Positions 46,159 to 58,399 of a stretch of 64,000 nt of DNA are shown here, in pieces. The notes under the pieces are model-generated. The model saw nothing but the letters and a program-made list of their open reading frames with translations, had not been told where the DNA came from and did not search any database. The position numbers and the translations under genes were made by a program. This DNA comes from Eriocheir sinensis (taxonomy: Eukaryota > Arthropoda > Malacostraca > Decapoda > Varunidae), in contig NC_066515.1 of the NCBI RefSeq assembly GCF_024679095.1, positions 23,542,717 through 23,606,716 on the forward strand, read 5' to 3'. The first letter of the stretch is position 1. Every line of letters begins with the position of its first letter.

Positions 46159-46395
46159 CTTATAACCCTAATGAAGCCGTTGAGTCTATTGGTGCTTATG
46201 CATGTCATGGATGTCTTTCTTATAACCCTAATGAAGCCGTTGAGTCTATTGGGGCTAATCAAGGAGGTATTATAAATACCTCCATGGGGCTAATGGTTCC
46301 CCCAGCTGGTTTACGTAATGCATTGTGTGGGTGTGTACAAGTAGTTGACTAATCTGTACTTATTATGGCCTAATTATCTTTCTTGTAACCCTAAT
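46159..46395. repeat. Tandem repeat of the ATTGGTGCTAATGG family, right part
   Basis: CTTATAACCCTAATGAAGCC followed by GTTGAGTCTATTGG occurs at 46159 and 46222. It is followed by GGTTTACGTAATGCATT and GTTGACTAATCTGTA, which match the left part. A short palindrome GGAGGTATTATAAATACCTCC is inserted near 46264. Confidence 0.8.
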
Positions 46396-46789
46396 AGCTA
46401 CGTATATGGCTGAAGGTGCCTTCCTTTCACCTATTTTATTCAGCAATTACACAAAGAGGTGTCTTGATAGCTCGCCAACTTTCTCTTCATTTAATAACTA
46501 ACTCCTGTGACGTCTACAGTGTTCGCTCTAATTTCCAATCTGTAAACTACCATCTCTTCTCTATTTCACTTTCTAAATTCAGAATTTCAGGTCAAAGCTG
46601 GATGATACGTCTGTGTGCATTTACCCCCCCCGATGCGAAAAACTCACGAAAATCCACCCAGGGGATTTATATATATTACCCCCTTTCCGGACTTCTCATG
46701 TGTTTTGTGACCCTGAGATGCCATGATTAATGATGATAAGTGCCTCCCTTTAGGTGTGAAGGAAATGATACTCAGTGTTCTGCTCACTA

Positions 46790-48575
46790 CCTGCTAACAG
46801 TAGTGGCACTACCGCTACCACTACTTCAGTCAAATTGTAGTGGCACTATATCGCTACAGCTACTCATTTCTAAAGCCCCGTTCACACTGTGCCGACTCTG
46901 GGCCAAGACAACCCACGACTCTAGGGTACACGAGATCTTGGGTGTTGATGTGAAAGCTAGGGTCGGGCATGTCTTGAAAGAGGTCTTGACTCTTGAGACT
47001 GCTGCGCCGACGTCGTGACGGGAGTCAGAGTCGTGAGGGGTAGCACAAGAGTCGGCAAGAGTCTGGACCAACCGTCACTTCGGTTGAGGTCTGAGGGAGG
47101 TCTGGGGCAGTCGTGGCGACTGTCGTCAACAGTCTTGGCTTGTCTTGAGACAGTCGTGACGATTGTCGGAGCCATTTTTCAATTTTTTACCGTTTCTTGT
47201 CGGCACAGTCGTCTGTGCCGACTACTGATGAGGGACTGTCGTCAGTGTCGTGACGACAATCTTCACCTAATGAAGGACGATCGTGACGACTGTCGGCTCA
47301 GAAATATCGGCTAACACTGCCGCCATCAAGAAATTTTTATTTTTATTTTGCAATCACAAGCACAATAACAACTTCTGGGCATGGTTACGTTTCGCTGGCA
47401 CAAACTTGGGAGCTGCACAATACGCACGCGCACTCCTTTTGCCTCGATCTCTCATTTGAATGACACAACTAGGCCGGGTTGCCACCATCTCCTTGGTTGC
47501 CACCCTGAGGTCAGAAAAATGTGGAATGCATCATCTCACTCTCCAATACGGAATGGATCCATAAGTAAAGGAACGGGTGGCAATTAACCCTAAAATTTCT
47601 CAAGCATGCAATGAGTGACAGCAGCACGCAGCACGCTGCTGGGGGAGGCAAGAGGGAGGGGGGAGGGACGTTACGTCGCGTATTTTAAACGTATTTTAGG
47701 ACGAACCTTTGACAAATTTTACGGGCTGGTAACGTTTTGTTATCAACCGAAAAATGCGCTCACTACAATTCTGAGATACTGAATTTTATCTGCTTGACCA
47801 TTCAGATAACAAAATACCGTATATGTACGGAACAAATGCCGTTCCGTATTGTCAAAACGGAACGATACATTTCATTCTCGAATACAGAGCTTGGCTGCCG
47901 CCAAGACAGTCGCGAAGACCGTCGGCCAACTCCTTGGCAACTGTCGGCCAGCTAGTCGGCCAACCAGTTGACAGACAATCTGGAAGACTGTCGGCAGATT
48001 CGTGGTTGTCGTAAACATATGGCGCCATTTAAAAAAAATACCGTTGAGACTCGTCTTGAGACTAGTTGACAGCATGTTGCAGACATTTGACTCACCCAGT
48101 TTTTACCAGTTTCCAAGGCCTCGTGAACCGTGGTCAGGAATATCCACGAGTGAATATGTGCTTGCCGTGCTCGAGTGTCCACCTCTTCTCTACCAGTAGA
48201 AGATTCCGGTTCTGGTTGAAGATCACTGTGTTCCATGACTGATTATGGTTCAGATAAATGACAATAGACAAAAAAAACAAAAAAACACCGGACCACAGGT
48301 AGGCAGCCAGCCACACCTCCAGTCGCAGATTCACTACTGAGCGAGCGTTGGGTGACTGACAAGAGTGACGGGTCGCGACTCAATCTACTGAACTGTACAC
48401 GTTTCATTCGCGTTTTCATCACGTATACGTAGTTGGTCCACCCCGAGTATATAGCGAGTAGTGACTAGCCCTACCTAAAAATGTAGCGCCGCTACCGTTT
48501 TTGCCGCTCTTTCTAAAACAGAGTGGCACTACCGCTACAGCTACTAAAAAAGTAGCTTCGCTGCACCCAACACGA
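46790..48575. repeat. Compound GTC-rich repeat region
   Basis: AGTGGCACTACCGCTAC-type sequences bound the region near 46803 and 48532. The inside is dense in GTCGTGACGACTGTCGG and TCTTGAGACTAGT words in both orientations. All frames are short. It looks like one or more nested non-autonomous elements whose limits I cannot define. Confidence 0.5.
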
Positions 48576-48839
48576 TGATACTTGCTCCCGTGCCCACAAT
48601 CTTAATTCTTCAGGGATCCCATCAGAAATGCCTACCAGTGCTGTTGGCCCAACATCAAAAAATGGTATATATCTCCCATATTATCACCCAGAAAGTTTAA
48701 TAAAACAATGCTAGACCATATTAATTCCATCATGTTCAAAGACAACAATCTTATCAGTTCATTTTTTTTTTCAACTGTTCAACTCTGCCACCAAAATTTT
48801 CATGGGACTGATAGGAGGATATGATGAAAAAAAAAGATT

Positions 48840-49252
48840 GAAAAATATTATTCCTTTTATTATCACAACAGTGGTATAAAATGAAATGCCCTGAAATTGA
48901 CTCTGTCTGGAACTGGCACCTTGACCAACACTGGCTAGCAAAGTGGCTCAGAAACACTGGAGCTATTTAAGAATGACAAACTTTCACATCACTCCACATG
49001 GCAGTGAAAACCGGTATTGCTCATTCTTCTTATATAACACAAAAAAAGTAGCAACAGGGATATGTATATTTTTCATTTCAAAATTTCATTACTCCAGGTG
49101 AATAGACTGGAAGATGAACACCTGTATGTGACCAAGAACTTTGTGAGTTGTGTTTGAGTTGCTGGCTTTGCTTGTTTGATGAATAAACTTTCTGAGCCAC
49201 TTTCAGGATACACTTGTCCCTATTTGATACAGATTCTTGCAGTTATCAGACC

Positions 49253-49291
<39 letters not shown>

Positions 49292-50526
49292 CATAACCAT
49301 CCATCATTCAGAATCAAACCAATGCAGACACAAGAAACAGCGAACTACAAAGACACACATAACTTGTCAAAAATTTACATGACTATTACAATGCAAAAAA
49401 TAAATATATATATATAACAAAGTCTGAATTTGCAAAAGTACCCTCAAACTCCAAACCATAAAAATTGTAAAGACTTCATGCATACCAAATCTGCCTACTC
49501 AATTGCACATGCAAGACTGCCTGCCGATCTGGAAGGTGAAAAAAAAGGTGGCTTTCTTCCGTCTTCCAAGAAGACAATACTGAAGACTTAAGCAACAAAA
49601 CATCACGATGGAAGTTGTCACAGTAAATAGTGTACATACAGGTGTTGCTGATTTTCCAAGTGATACATACCAGGATTGCTGTGACAAAGCAAAACTGATG
49701 ACTGTTTGCAACACTGATTAGCACTGCATTTGCATAAATAATTAAATGGTGACCTTAGTCTGTGCTGACCTAACCTGCAGAAGGTCACATTAAATGATGT
49801 GGACTATGGTTTACCACACTGCATTTATATATACAGTATACATATTTACATAAATACATACATACACTGATCCAAGACAGAGTTGCATAAGAGTCCACAA
49901 CTACTAACTGATGACAATGGTGGTGACCACCCCTAAACTCACTGTGCCCCAGTGCCACCTCTGGGCCCAGGCACCTCCACCTGCTACAGCTGCCATGCTA
50001 ATAGAACAAGCAACAGGAACAGCAGTAATTAGATGAAAGTAACAGTTGATAACAAGTAATGGTATCATCTGGCATGGTATGGCTGGCTGCTACCAAATTT
50101 CGATTTGGTCTTGTATACAGTTGAGCCCTCAGCGAGTCATTAATTAATAACAACGTTGTATACTACCGAGCTCTCAAAGTCATTAAATAAGAACAATGGC
50201 TCAACAAACAAAGGCTGCTTATGAAAGCACACTGTAACACAAACCCCTGACACAGTGGTGGTGAGTGGCTTTTTCAACCCAACAAGATGTAGAAAAAATA
50301 CCGGTATACAGGTAACAAGACAAAACAATATAAATAAATAGGGATAAAATAAATGAAATCCAAACACTGTCTACTCAGCATCATCTACAGATACAAGAGC
50401 TGCAAGTGGTTCATCCCCACTGCAAACAAAGCTACTGAGGGGGATGTACCAGCACTCAGAGGAAGCATGGGAAGGATGAAGGAGGGCAGTTGCAGATGGA
50501 AACTGAGTCTACTTCCACAGCCCCCA
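48840..50526 (-). other. Probable 3' UTR of the ARIH2 gene
   Basis: No coding exon is seen downstream of the ARIH2 stop codon. A minus-strand AATAAA near 48856 could end the transcript. A (CA)n run lies at 49254-49288. Confidence 0.35.
49254..49288. repeat. (CA)n microsatellite
   Basis: A perfect CA dinucleotide run. Confidence 0.95.
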
Positions 50527-53500
50527 TCATACTTGCAGGAAATCTGTCAGTAGGGTAGTTCTCCGCTTCTCGACAATATCCATCTGGTTTTCTAAGTCTC
50601 CCCTGTCAGTCATCTCAGCACGTTCAATCTTCCAGGAGAGGTTTTCAATCTCCGCCTCAAGTTGGGCCTGCTGGTACTCAAACTGGGGCAAGGAAAAGAT
50701 TTAATTAGAAAAAGTGTGCCACTGAAAAATGCTAGATTACTCCTTTTGATAAATTTCCTTAATTTATTACGAGAGTGTAGAAACAAAATTCAGGTAATAC
50801 TTATTTTCTAGTTACTGTACTAATATTTCTGAAAACCTACAACCAACAGAACTTTGTTAAATTAGACATGACATAGTACAACTTAAGTATGAGGTTGACA
50901 AATTTTGTAACTGGTACAAGCTGTCCCAATAACACAAAATCATCTGACTCACCAAGTCCTTCCTTGGACCAGACTCAAGGTAGTAGGCGAAGGGATAGGT
51001 GTTCTGCAGTGTGTAGCGGCACCGTGCCAGCAGGGCAGCAGCATCCAGAAGGTACTGCCAGTCAATCCAGGTGCCTGTGCCAGCCATCACCTTCTCCTGG
51101 ATCCTCTCTCGAATTTTGGCTAGTGTCTCCTCCTCTAGCTTAAGGGACTTGCTGTGATTCTCCCACTGAAAAGTGATATCATATAAAATTTTATCAAACA
51201 TATCACCATAAATCTAATAAACAACTGATGTCATGATGTAGCAATTACTGAGGGGACAAAAGTAACACGAGAAAAAAAGTTTGTTGTGACACTAACACGC
51301 TCATAGTAGTGAAGATATTTCTTGAGAGCCTCACGGGCCTGGGCGTGAGCAGATTCATGAGCAATGTTTGGGTTCTCCTTGTAGCGGGAGCACTCGTAGT
51401 ATTCGGATCCATGGGTCTTCCAGCAGCCCAGACACATCCAACAGAAGTCATGCTTACAGTTGCAGCACTGCATGTGGTTACAGCCCCCATTCTTCTCTAT
51501 GCAGATGTGGCACTTTGGACACTAAAGAATACAGCATAAGAAAAAAAATCAATATTCAGTGATATTAACTATTTCTATCTACTTATTAACCCATAGCTCT
51601 GATTCTCTCTTGCTTGCAGCAACTACTTTTGAGGGGGTGGCCAATGACATCTTCAGTTCTCTCTTCATACACTCAATCCTTGCCAGATTGAGTCCCAGAT
51701 GCATACTCGGTAAATTTTTCATGTATTATTCAGCCTTATGAATCCATCTAACTGGTCATCTACTAGCCACCCCATGTCCCTCTCTTAGCCTTTCACAGAC
51801 CTATCTTATGAACTCACTGATATGAATTCTCATCAAATCAAAAATATTTCAGTGTATTAGAACAATTCCACCATTCCATAGTCAAAATCTTTTCCCCTTT
51901 CATTTATACCAAACCAACCACAGTTGTTCTCACTGCTTTTACCACCATTATAAGCATTATATGCAGAATGTTGACTTTTGGAACAAAAAATAAAAAAGCA
52001 CCCCTCTACAGTGAGCCTACACTCACATCTTTGGTGTGTGCACTGATATAGTTGGCAGTTTCACTGTCATCAGCACACTTGGTGAGCCAGCGCTTGATTG
52101 TTTCGCAGTCTGTTGGAGCATGGTAGTCATTGCCGCACCTATAGCTGTAAACAAGAGGGTACAAGGTGAGACAGAGTTGTTCCACATCAAAATATCAAGG
52201 TGTGAGGTCATCAACAATAGGCTTGCTAGATTTATCAAGAGCTTTGGCATCTTGTTCTCTCTAGAGCTTTCCCTACAAGGCATTTTAGGCTCTCACTTAA
52301 CAAAAGATGTCACTTATTGCAAATTAAAAAACATAGGAGCTTCTAAGCTATTTTTAACTTCAACTTCTGTGAGAGCCTTTTGAAATAGACAGACTAAGCT
52401 TTCAAAGTGTTTGATAATATGGACTTATAACCCTAAGAGAGACTCAGGCAGCAAACACTCCCTCACCAGAACTGAGACTTGCAAGCTGTACAGTTGACCC
52501 TCTTGGCCCGGCATTCCTTGGCCTGGATTACAATGTTGCAGTTCGGGCCGGGGCAGAAACGCAGCTGTGGGTGGCTCCTCACATAGTCAGAAAAAGCATA
52601 CTGCTGGTACTTCTCTCTCAGTCTGGGCCACTTCAATAGGGGCAGCACAAAGTCCTCTGGGGCAAGAACCTGACATTTGTTTCCCATGCACTCTATCCCT
52701 GCAACAAGAAGATAATTGTGTAAACTGTTCATGCTTTTATGAGAGGAAATTGTGCATATCTGTCATGAATTAATAGGCTAAGTAGAGGTAAAGTTCTTCC
52801 CATCACATTAGCCCTTGAGCTTGAAGAGGTTAAGTGTAGTCAAAGTATTCATCTATAACTGTTGGGCTTGTTGGAGTATATCAACTTCCTTGCACAAGAA
52901 CATAACATGATAATTATGTAAATGTAAAAGATTGCATTCTATTTCAACTTCTAACCAACCCAATTCAAATATAAAAAGCTTTACCTGTTGATATTCCATG
53001 TGTAATCTGAACCTCAAAGTGTTTACTCCAGCAGTCTTTGCAGAAGGTGTGGCCACAGGACAGATGGCTGGCATTATCTAGGGACATGGGTGCCAGGCAG
53101 ACAGGGCAGGTGATCTCTCCTTCCCCTTGTTGGGTGCTGGGGACTGACTGGGGGGGTGTCAGGGGCTTGATGTGTGCTGCTGTGAGGAGGCGGTTGCAGT
53201 CCTGGCGGTAACCATCCACAATCTCCATCTGGTTCCAGCCATACATGTGCAGCAATAGCTTGGCCAAGGAGGGAGTCACCTAAGGGCAAGGGACTAAATG
53301 GAACACCAATTTGGGACAGCTGAGGTGAAACAAGAATGGGACCACCTGTCTACCCTTCCCTGCTCTTTCCTGTACCTCTCCCTCTATGCTCATATGTAAA
53401 ACCATCTGCTCTCTCCTGAACTTCTTTCTCTGTGCTCTCTCACGTACCTCTCCCTCTATGCTCACATGTTAAAAAAAAATAAATAAATAAATAAAAATAA

Positions 53501-53851
53501 ATTGCTTTGCCCTGTACCTCTCTCTTTGCTCACATGTTTACATAGAACCCTACATCCCTAAGTACTTACATCCACTCGCTTCCTCCTTTTTTTCCCACAG
53601 CTAGATCTTACACAGCTGTGCTCTCTGCTCTAACACAACTCCTCGAGACACACCCTCACCTGTATGCTATTGGACAGCTGCTCCACAGACTCGTTGAGGA
53701 GGCGCTCCACCTCTGTGTCAGTGAGACAAGCCACATGGAAGTACTCTGGATCATTCTTATGTGGATCAACATGGTCCACATCTCTGTCATACTCCTCCTC
53801 ATAGTAGGCATCAAAGTCGTCATCACTGTATTCCATCTCCTCGTCAGACAT
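50527..53851 (-). CDS. ARIH2: Ariadne-2 RBR E3 ubiquitin ligase (7 coding exons)
   Basis: Exons in coding order are 53851-53660, 53279-52985, 52698-52467, 52144-52027, 51521-51297, 51165-50953 and 50682-50527. They join in frame to 476 residues (human ARIH2 has about 493). The order is: an acidic N-terminus; a UBA-like segment (about 65-105); RING1 (C122, C125, C139, H141, C144, C147, C166, C171); IBR (about 211-253); and the Rcat/RING2 domain from C280 with catalytic Cys293 in GGCNHMQC. The C-terminal autoinhibitory Ariadne domain follows (about 355-476). The segments [20 protein letters not shown] and [18 protein letters not shown] point to ARIH2 rather than ARIH1. In other animals ARIH2 works with neddylated CUL5-RBX2 ligases. 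A strong acceptor-like TGTGTCCAG lies right before the ATG, so the 5' UTR is probably spliced from an upstream exon. Confidence 0.93.
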
Positions 53852-55060
53852 CTGGACACACCAGAAAAAGATATGAGATTTAATATAAGCTTGGTTATAC
53901 AAGACTTCATGTCCAGCTAGGCTTTGTTACTGGCTGCATACACATAAGATAAAGAATAAGAAAAGAATCATGTATGAGAAATATCTAGAGGTCCTGTAGA
54001 TCTGTTTCGGCTTCTTCCATAAATTATGTCAAGATAAAAGTGCTCATTACCAGATTCAAAATACATATATATGAATACCCTTCTATCTACAATCATGAAC
54101 AAATATAAACTTTATCATAAGACAAAAAATACAAAGTACTGGTACAACACTGACAGTAACAGCAGTCCTTTACACTTAGATGACAGGGGACACTCTAATG
54201 TTCCCAGTATCAAGCTAGCTAGACAGAGAGGGAGCATCTTGATATGCCATGGGACGGAACCCAACATCCTGTTAGATTATCTGATAACCAATGAACTCTT
54301 GAGGGGCTCCTGCATAACCTTAAATGGCAACTGTGACACTCATGATCTCACATCCATAAATAGCTTATCAAATGGGTAAAGGGGAAATTCTATCTTCCTT
54401 CTAACATCTTGTCCAGTCCTCCAGTTATGATAAATTCATTCTTTAAACAGTAAGATGCAAATTTGCTTCAACAGATTGGCTTGGGGTCTTATTGATATCA
54501 TCTTTAGATATTATTAGTTCACTGCATGACAAAGGCCACAACACTCTTCATCTCTGTCTGATGTTATTGTACTCAGTTCTGCTCTGGCAAAAGCTCAAGT
54601 TTCATCTCCACCTGGTCCTCTGTCTGCCTGGACTTATACAAATTTCTGGGTTGCTACTCTTACTTCACTGTCCATCTGTGGTCAGCTCTATGCATGTGGG
54701 TTGTCTTTGGTCACTTGGAGATGGATAAAAATTGTCAGCTGGAAGGTGCAAGACTTGGATGCATATCTCTAGATCCTCTTTCCCATGAGGTGACCACTTA
54801 GCCACTACCTCTCCACAATTATACTTACAGTTGTCTTCCCTGAGAGGTTAATTTGGAACCTGCAACTCCAGCTATTAGTCTTGTTTGTGTGTGTGTGTGG
54901 GGGGGGATTATATATCTAATTAAATGTTTGGTCTTGATTGACCAAGTGAGTATCAATTCCTCTTTCAAATTATTAACTACTTTAATAGCAGCTCAGGACC
55001 TAGATGCTTCCTCATGACCAAGAGAGTCTGGCTAGGTCAACAAAATAACAGGAAATCATT
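53852..55060. other. Unassigned sequence upstream of ARIH2
   Basis: No exon was recognised. This is probably the first intron or the upstream flank of ARIH2. Confidence 0.35.
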
Positions 55061-55065
55061 GTTAC

Positions 55066-55097
55066 ATTAAAAAAGTCAGGGTTCGGTCAAGAAAGTC
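55066..55097. repeat. Left remnant of the GTCAGGGTTAGGTCAAGAAA minisatellite
   Basis: Two units, GTCAGGGTTCGGTCAAGAAA and GTCAGGGTTAG, are interrupted by the LINE insertion that starts at about 55098. Confidence 0.8.
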
Positions 55098-55677
55098 AGG
55101 GTTAGAACATAAGAACATAGGGAAACTGCAAGAGGCCGAGTGGCTTACACAGGGCAGCTCCAGAATCCCCCCCACTACTCACGATGGGTGAGGTGTCATT
55201 TCAGGGATTACAGGTAGAGGCTTGATCCTCGTTTACCTTGATGCAGGCGTGCGGCTCCAGTACCCTGTCTCCTTACTGCACCCACACCTCACTGCCACCT
55301 GTCATCCTCGTCCATGTAGTTATCAAGTCTACTCTTAAAACAAGCTATCGTCCCTGCACTAACTATGTGATTACCGAGTCTATTCCATTCCCCCACCACC
55401 CTATTACTAAACCAATACTTGCATATATCTCTCCTAAATCTACACTTTTCTAATTTAAATCCATTACTGCATGTTCTATCCTGCTGGCTAATTCTCAATA
55501 CTTTACTTATATCGCCTTTGTTGTAGCCCTTGACTCATTTGAATACTTCTATCAGATCTCCCCGCACTCTTTGTCTTTCTAGTGAATGTAAGTTTAGATG
55601 TTTCAGTCTATTTTGATATGGGAGGTTCCTCAGCCCCTGAATCATCTTGGTCATCCTCCTCTGAACTGATTCTAGCA
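55098..55677 (-). mobile_element. Truncated LINE with the reverse transcriptase C-terminal end
   Basis: On the minus strand the frame reads QRRMTKMIQGLRNLPYQ, then RQRVRGDLIEVFK, a TGA stop, then FSNRVVGEWNRLGNHIVSAG. This is the typical C-terminal end of a CR1/Jockey-type non-LTR retrotransposon polyprotein. It is followed by a 3' UTR ending near AACATAAGAACATAGGGAAA. The copy is 5'-truncated and has an internal stop, so it is dead. Confidence 0.85.
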
Positions 55678-56375
55678 AGAAAGTCAGGGTTAGGTCAAGG
55701 AAATAAGAATTCAGGGTTAGGTCAAGAAAGTCAGGGCTCGGTCAAGGAAGTCAGGGTAAGGTTAAGAAAGTCAGGGTGAGATCAAGAAAGTCATGGTTCG
55801 GTCAAGAAAGTCAGGGTTAGGTTGAGAAAGTCAGGTTAAGGTTAAGAAAGTCAGGGTTAGGTGAAGAAAGTCAGGATGAGGTCAAGGAAACAAGAAGAAG
55901 TCAGGATGAGGTCAAGGAAACAAGAAGAAGTCAGGATGAGGTCAAGGAAACAGCAAAAGCGCATTACGGATTTCGTGACGCAGCATCGCAAAGACCCGTG
56001 AAGGTGACGCTGCAATACATAAAAACGACACTCCCGATACCCTGAAAAGCAAGATAATTAACAAGGCAGCGTGTGGAGGGTCAGACGACAAAATAACCTC
56101 AGGGATATAACACGAAATTTTGGTTATGTAAAGTAAATAAAAGGTTAAGGACACAAGACGTCAGGGTTGGGTCAAGAAACTCAGGGTCAGGTCAAGGAAA
56201 CAACAAGGAGGTCACGGTTGGGTCAAGGAAACAAGGCAAATCAGAGGATAACATAACCTCGGATAAAACAGGAAATTTTGGTTAGGTCAAGTAAATAAAA
56301 GGCCAGGGACACAAGACGTCAGGGTTGGGTCAAGAAACTCAGGGTCTGGTCAAGGAGACAACAAGAAGGTCACGG
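55678..56375. repeat. GTCAGGGTTAGGTCAAGAAA minisatellite, right part
   Basis: About 20-bp units recur through about 55950 and again at about 56155-56375, with drift. The gap between holds non-repetitive sequence. A 29-bp AAGAAGTCAGGATGAGGTCAAGGAAAC variant is itself tandemly repeated near 55880-55940. Confidence 0.85.
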
Positions 56376-56659
56376 TTAGGTCAAGAAAGCAAAATGACCT
56401 CAGAAAATGCTCCTTTAGTGAACCAAAACAGAGAAGGTAAACAATGTCCTCCTCCCGCTGTCTTATTTCTCCTGTCCCTCGCCTCATGACCTCCCCCTAA
56501 TGCTGCTGAAAGGGGGGAAATGGCCACAGGAAACAGCTTCACCTTGGCCTGATGTGGAAAAGCCGGAGCCTCGAAGGTGCTGGACAGAGAGGCGGAAAAT
56601 CTATTGATATTTCCCAGCTGCTCAGACCGCCATGGCACTTGGTTCCAATAATGTTTTCT

Positions 56660-57080
56660 TCCTCCTCCTCTTCTTCTTCTTCTTCTTGGTTTCTTCTTCT
56701 TTTTGGCTTGTTCCGCTTTGTATTTTCTTTTCCTCTTGGTTCTTGGTTCTTAATTGCTTCTTGGTTCTTCTTTTCTTATTGGTTCTTGTTCTTAATTGGC
56801 TCTTCTTCTTCTTTTCCTTCTTTGTCTTCCTCCTCCTCTTCTTCTAGTCTTCTTGGTTTTCTTCTTTTGGGGGGCTTGTTCCGCTTTGTATCGCTTCTTG
56901 ATTCTTCTTTTCTTCTTGGTTCTTGCTTTTAGGTTCTTATTTTCTTATTGGTTCATGGTTCTTGTTCTTAATAATTGGTTCTTCTTCTTCTTCTTCTTCT
57001 TCTTCTTCTTCCGCCTTTTGGCTTTGCGCTTGGTCATCTTATATTAGTTCCTCTTTTCTTCTTGGTTCTTGGTTCTTTTT
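56660..57080. repeat. (CTT)n and TTCTTGGTTC pyrimidine-rich repeat
   Basis: A mixture of TTC runs and TTGGTTCTTG words. Frames encode Phe/Leu/Ser repeats only. Confidence 0.85.
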
Positions 57081-57961
57081 CTTCTTGATTCATATTACAT
57101 ACACAGTCTTTGTCTTTTTACTTTGTTTTCTTCATTTTATTAGCCTATTTTGGTCCTTTTTTGCATTTCCCTTTTATTCTCTCCCCCCAACGCGTCTTTA
57201 TTACCTCTATTATTTAACTCAGTGTAATATGTAGAAAGGAAAAAGTGTTAATTACTACCATGAGTTGTAATTTCCGTAGACAACAAAAAGATTAAAGAGA
57301 ATATATGGAGTATCAGTTATATATAATTAAGATAAATAGTGTCACGGCGTCATGTTCAATATATTACCCAGTCATTGCAAACTATTCCTAAACTGCACTG
57401 AGTGTGTGGAATTATAAATTAAACTGGAGAATATATGATGCGTTAAGATTGCTTTTATTTTAGGAGAACTTGGATGTTCTCTATCACCACAGACCCCCAT
57501 TCTCTATGACTTTTCATTTGCTAATATATCACGGAAAGGAGGTTATTTTATATGGTTTTCTGGCAGGAACGTATACAAGTTATTTTTCTTTGTTTATTGA
57601 GGTCATACATTTCAGGTTTACAAATGTCCCAAGTATTTCGCCTGCATGCCTATGAGTCAGCGGCTGATACGCGTATAACAAAGAATTAACATAAAAGACA
57701 AAGTTCTTGATGACTTTGAGATTGCAGCGTCCAAGGATAACAATTCCATGGAGTGCAGAACGAGTGTAACCTGGATTTAACTGTGGAAGTCTTAATATAA
57801 AGCAGGATTAGGCCCAAAACTCGTAAAGTCGTAACTTTCTCACATTTTAATCAACCTAAATATTATTCTCGTACTTGCAACTCGAGGTCAAGAATTTGTG
57901 TCTAGCTGTAAACTCTGACCTCGTGCACTTGAGATCGAAGGACAGCAGGGTCGGCCTCATG

Positions 57962-58087
57962 CACACTCCTTTTTACAATTGTCCACATGAGGGAATGAGA
58001 CAAATGAACTTACAACATGAAGAATGGTAACAGATGAATACATGGAATAATAGAGGAATAGATATAGTTGACCCTAAAGAAAGACTG
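57962..58087. repeat. Direct repeat of about 126 bp, copy 1
   Basis: CACACTCCTTTTTACAATTG through TTGACCCTAAAGAAAGACTG recurs at 58275-58399 with a few substitutions. Confidence 0.9.
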
Positions 58088-58274
58088 GTTGATTAAGTGC
58101 GGCAGGGCAAGGGATTAATTAACAATGGTGTGGCGTAGGTAACACGTACAATAATGCGAGGTGACATCAGATCAGGTGACGGACTTCAAACCAGATGTGA
58201 AAGAAACTTAATGTAAATATAAATCTCGTGCTTGAAATGTTAAAAAGCCACTTAGTATATTCAGATGGAAGCTT

Positions 58275-58399
58275 CACACTCCTTTTTACAATTGTCCACA
58301 TGAGGGAATGAGACAAATGAACTTGCAGCAATAAGAATGATAACAGATGAATACATGGAATAATAGAAAATAGATATAGTTGACCCTAAAGAAAGACTG
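58275..58399. repeat. Direct repeat of about 126 bp, copy 2
   Basis: This is the second copy of the 57962 unit. It ends exactly where the GC-rich element begins. Confidence 0.9.

Noticed and set aside
55678..56375. CRISPR-like regularly spaced repeats
   Set aside because: The units are head-to-tail with no unique spacers, in a eukaryotic genome; this is a minisatellite.
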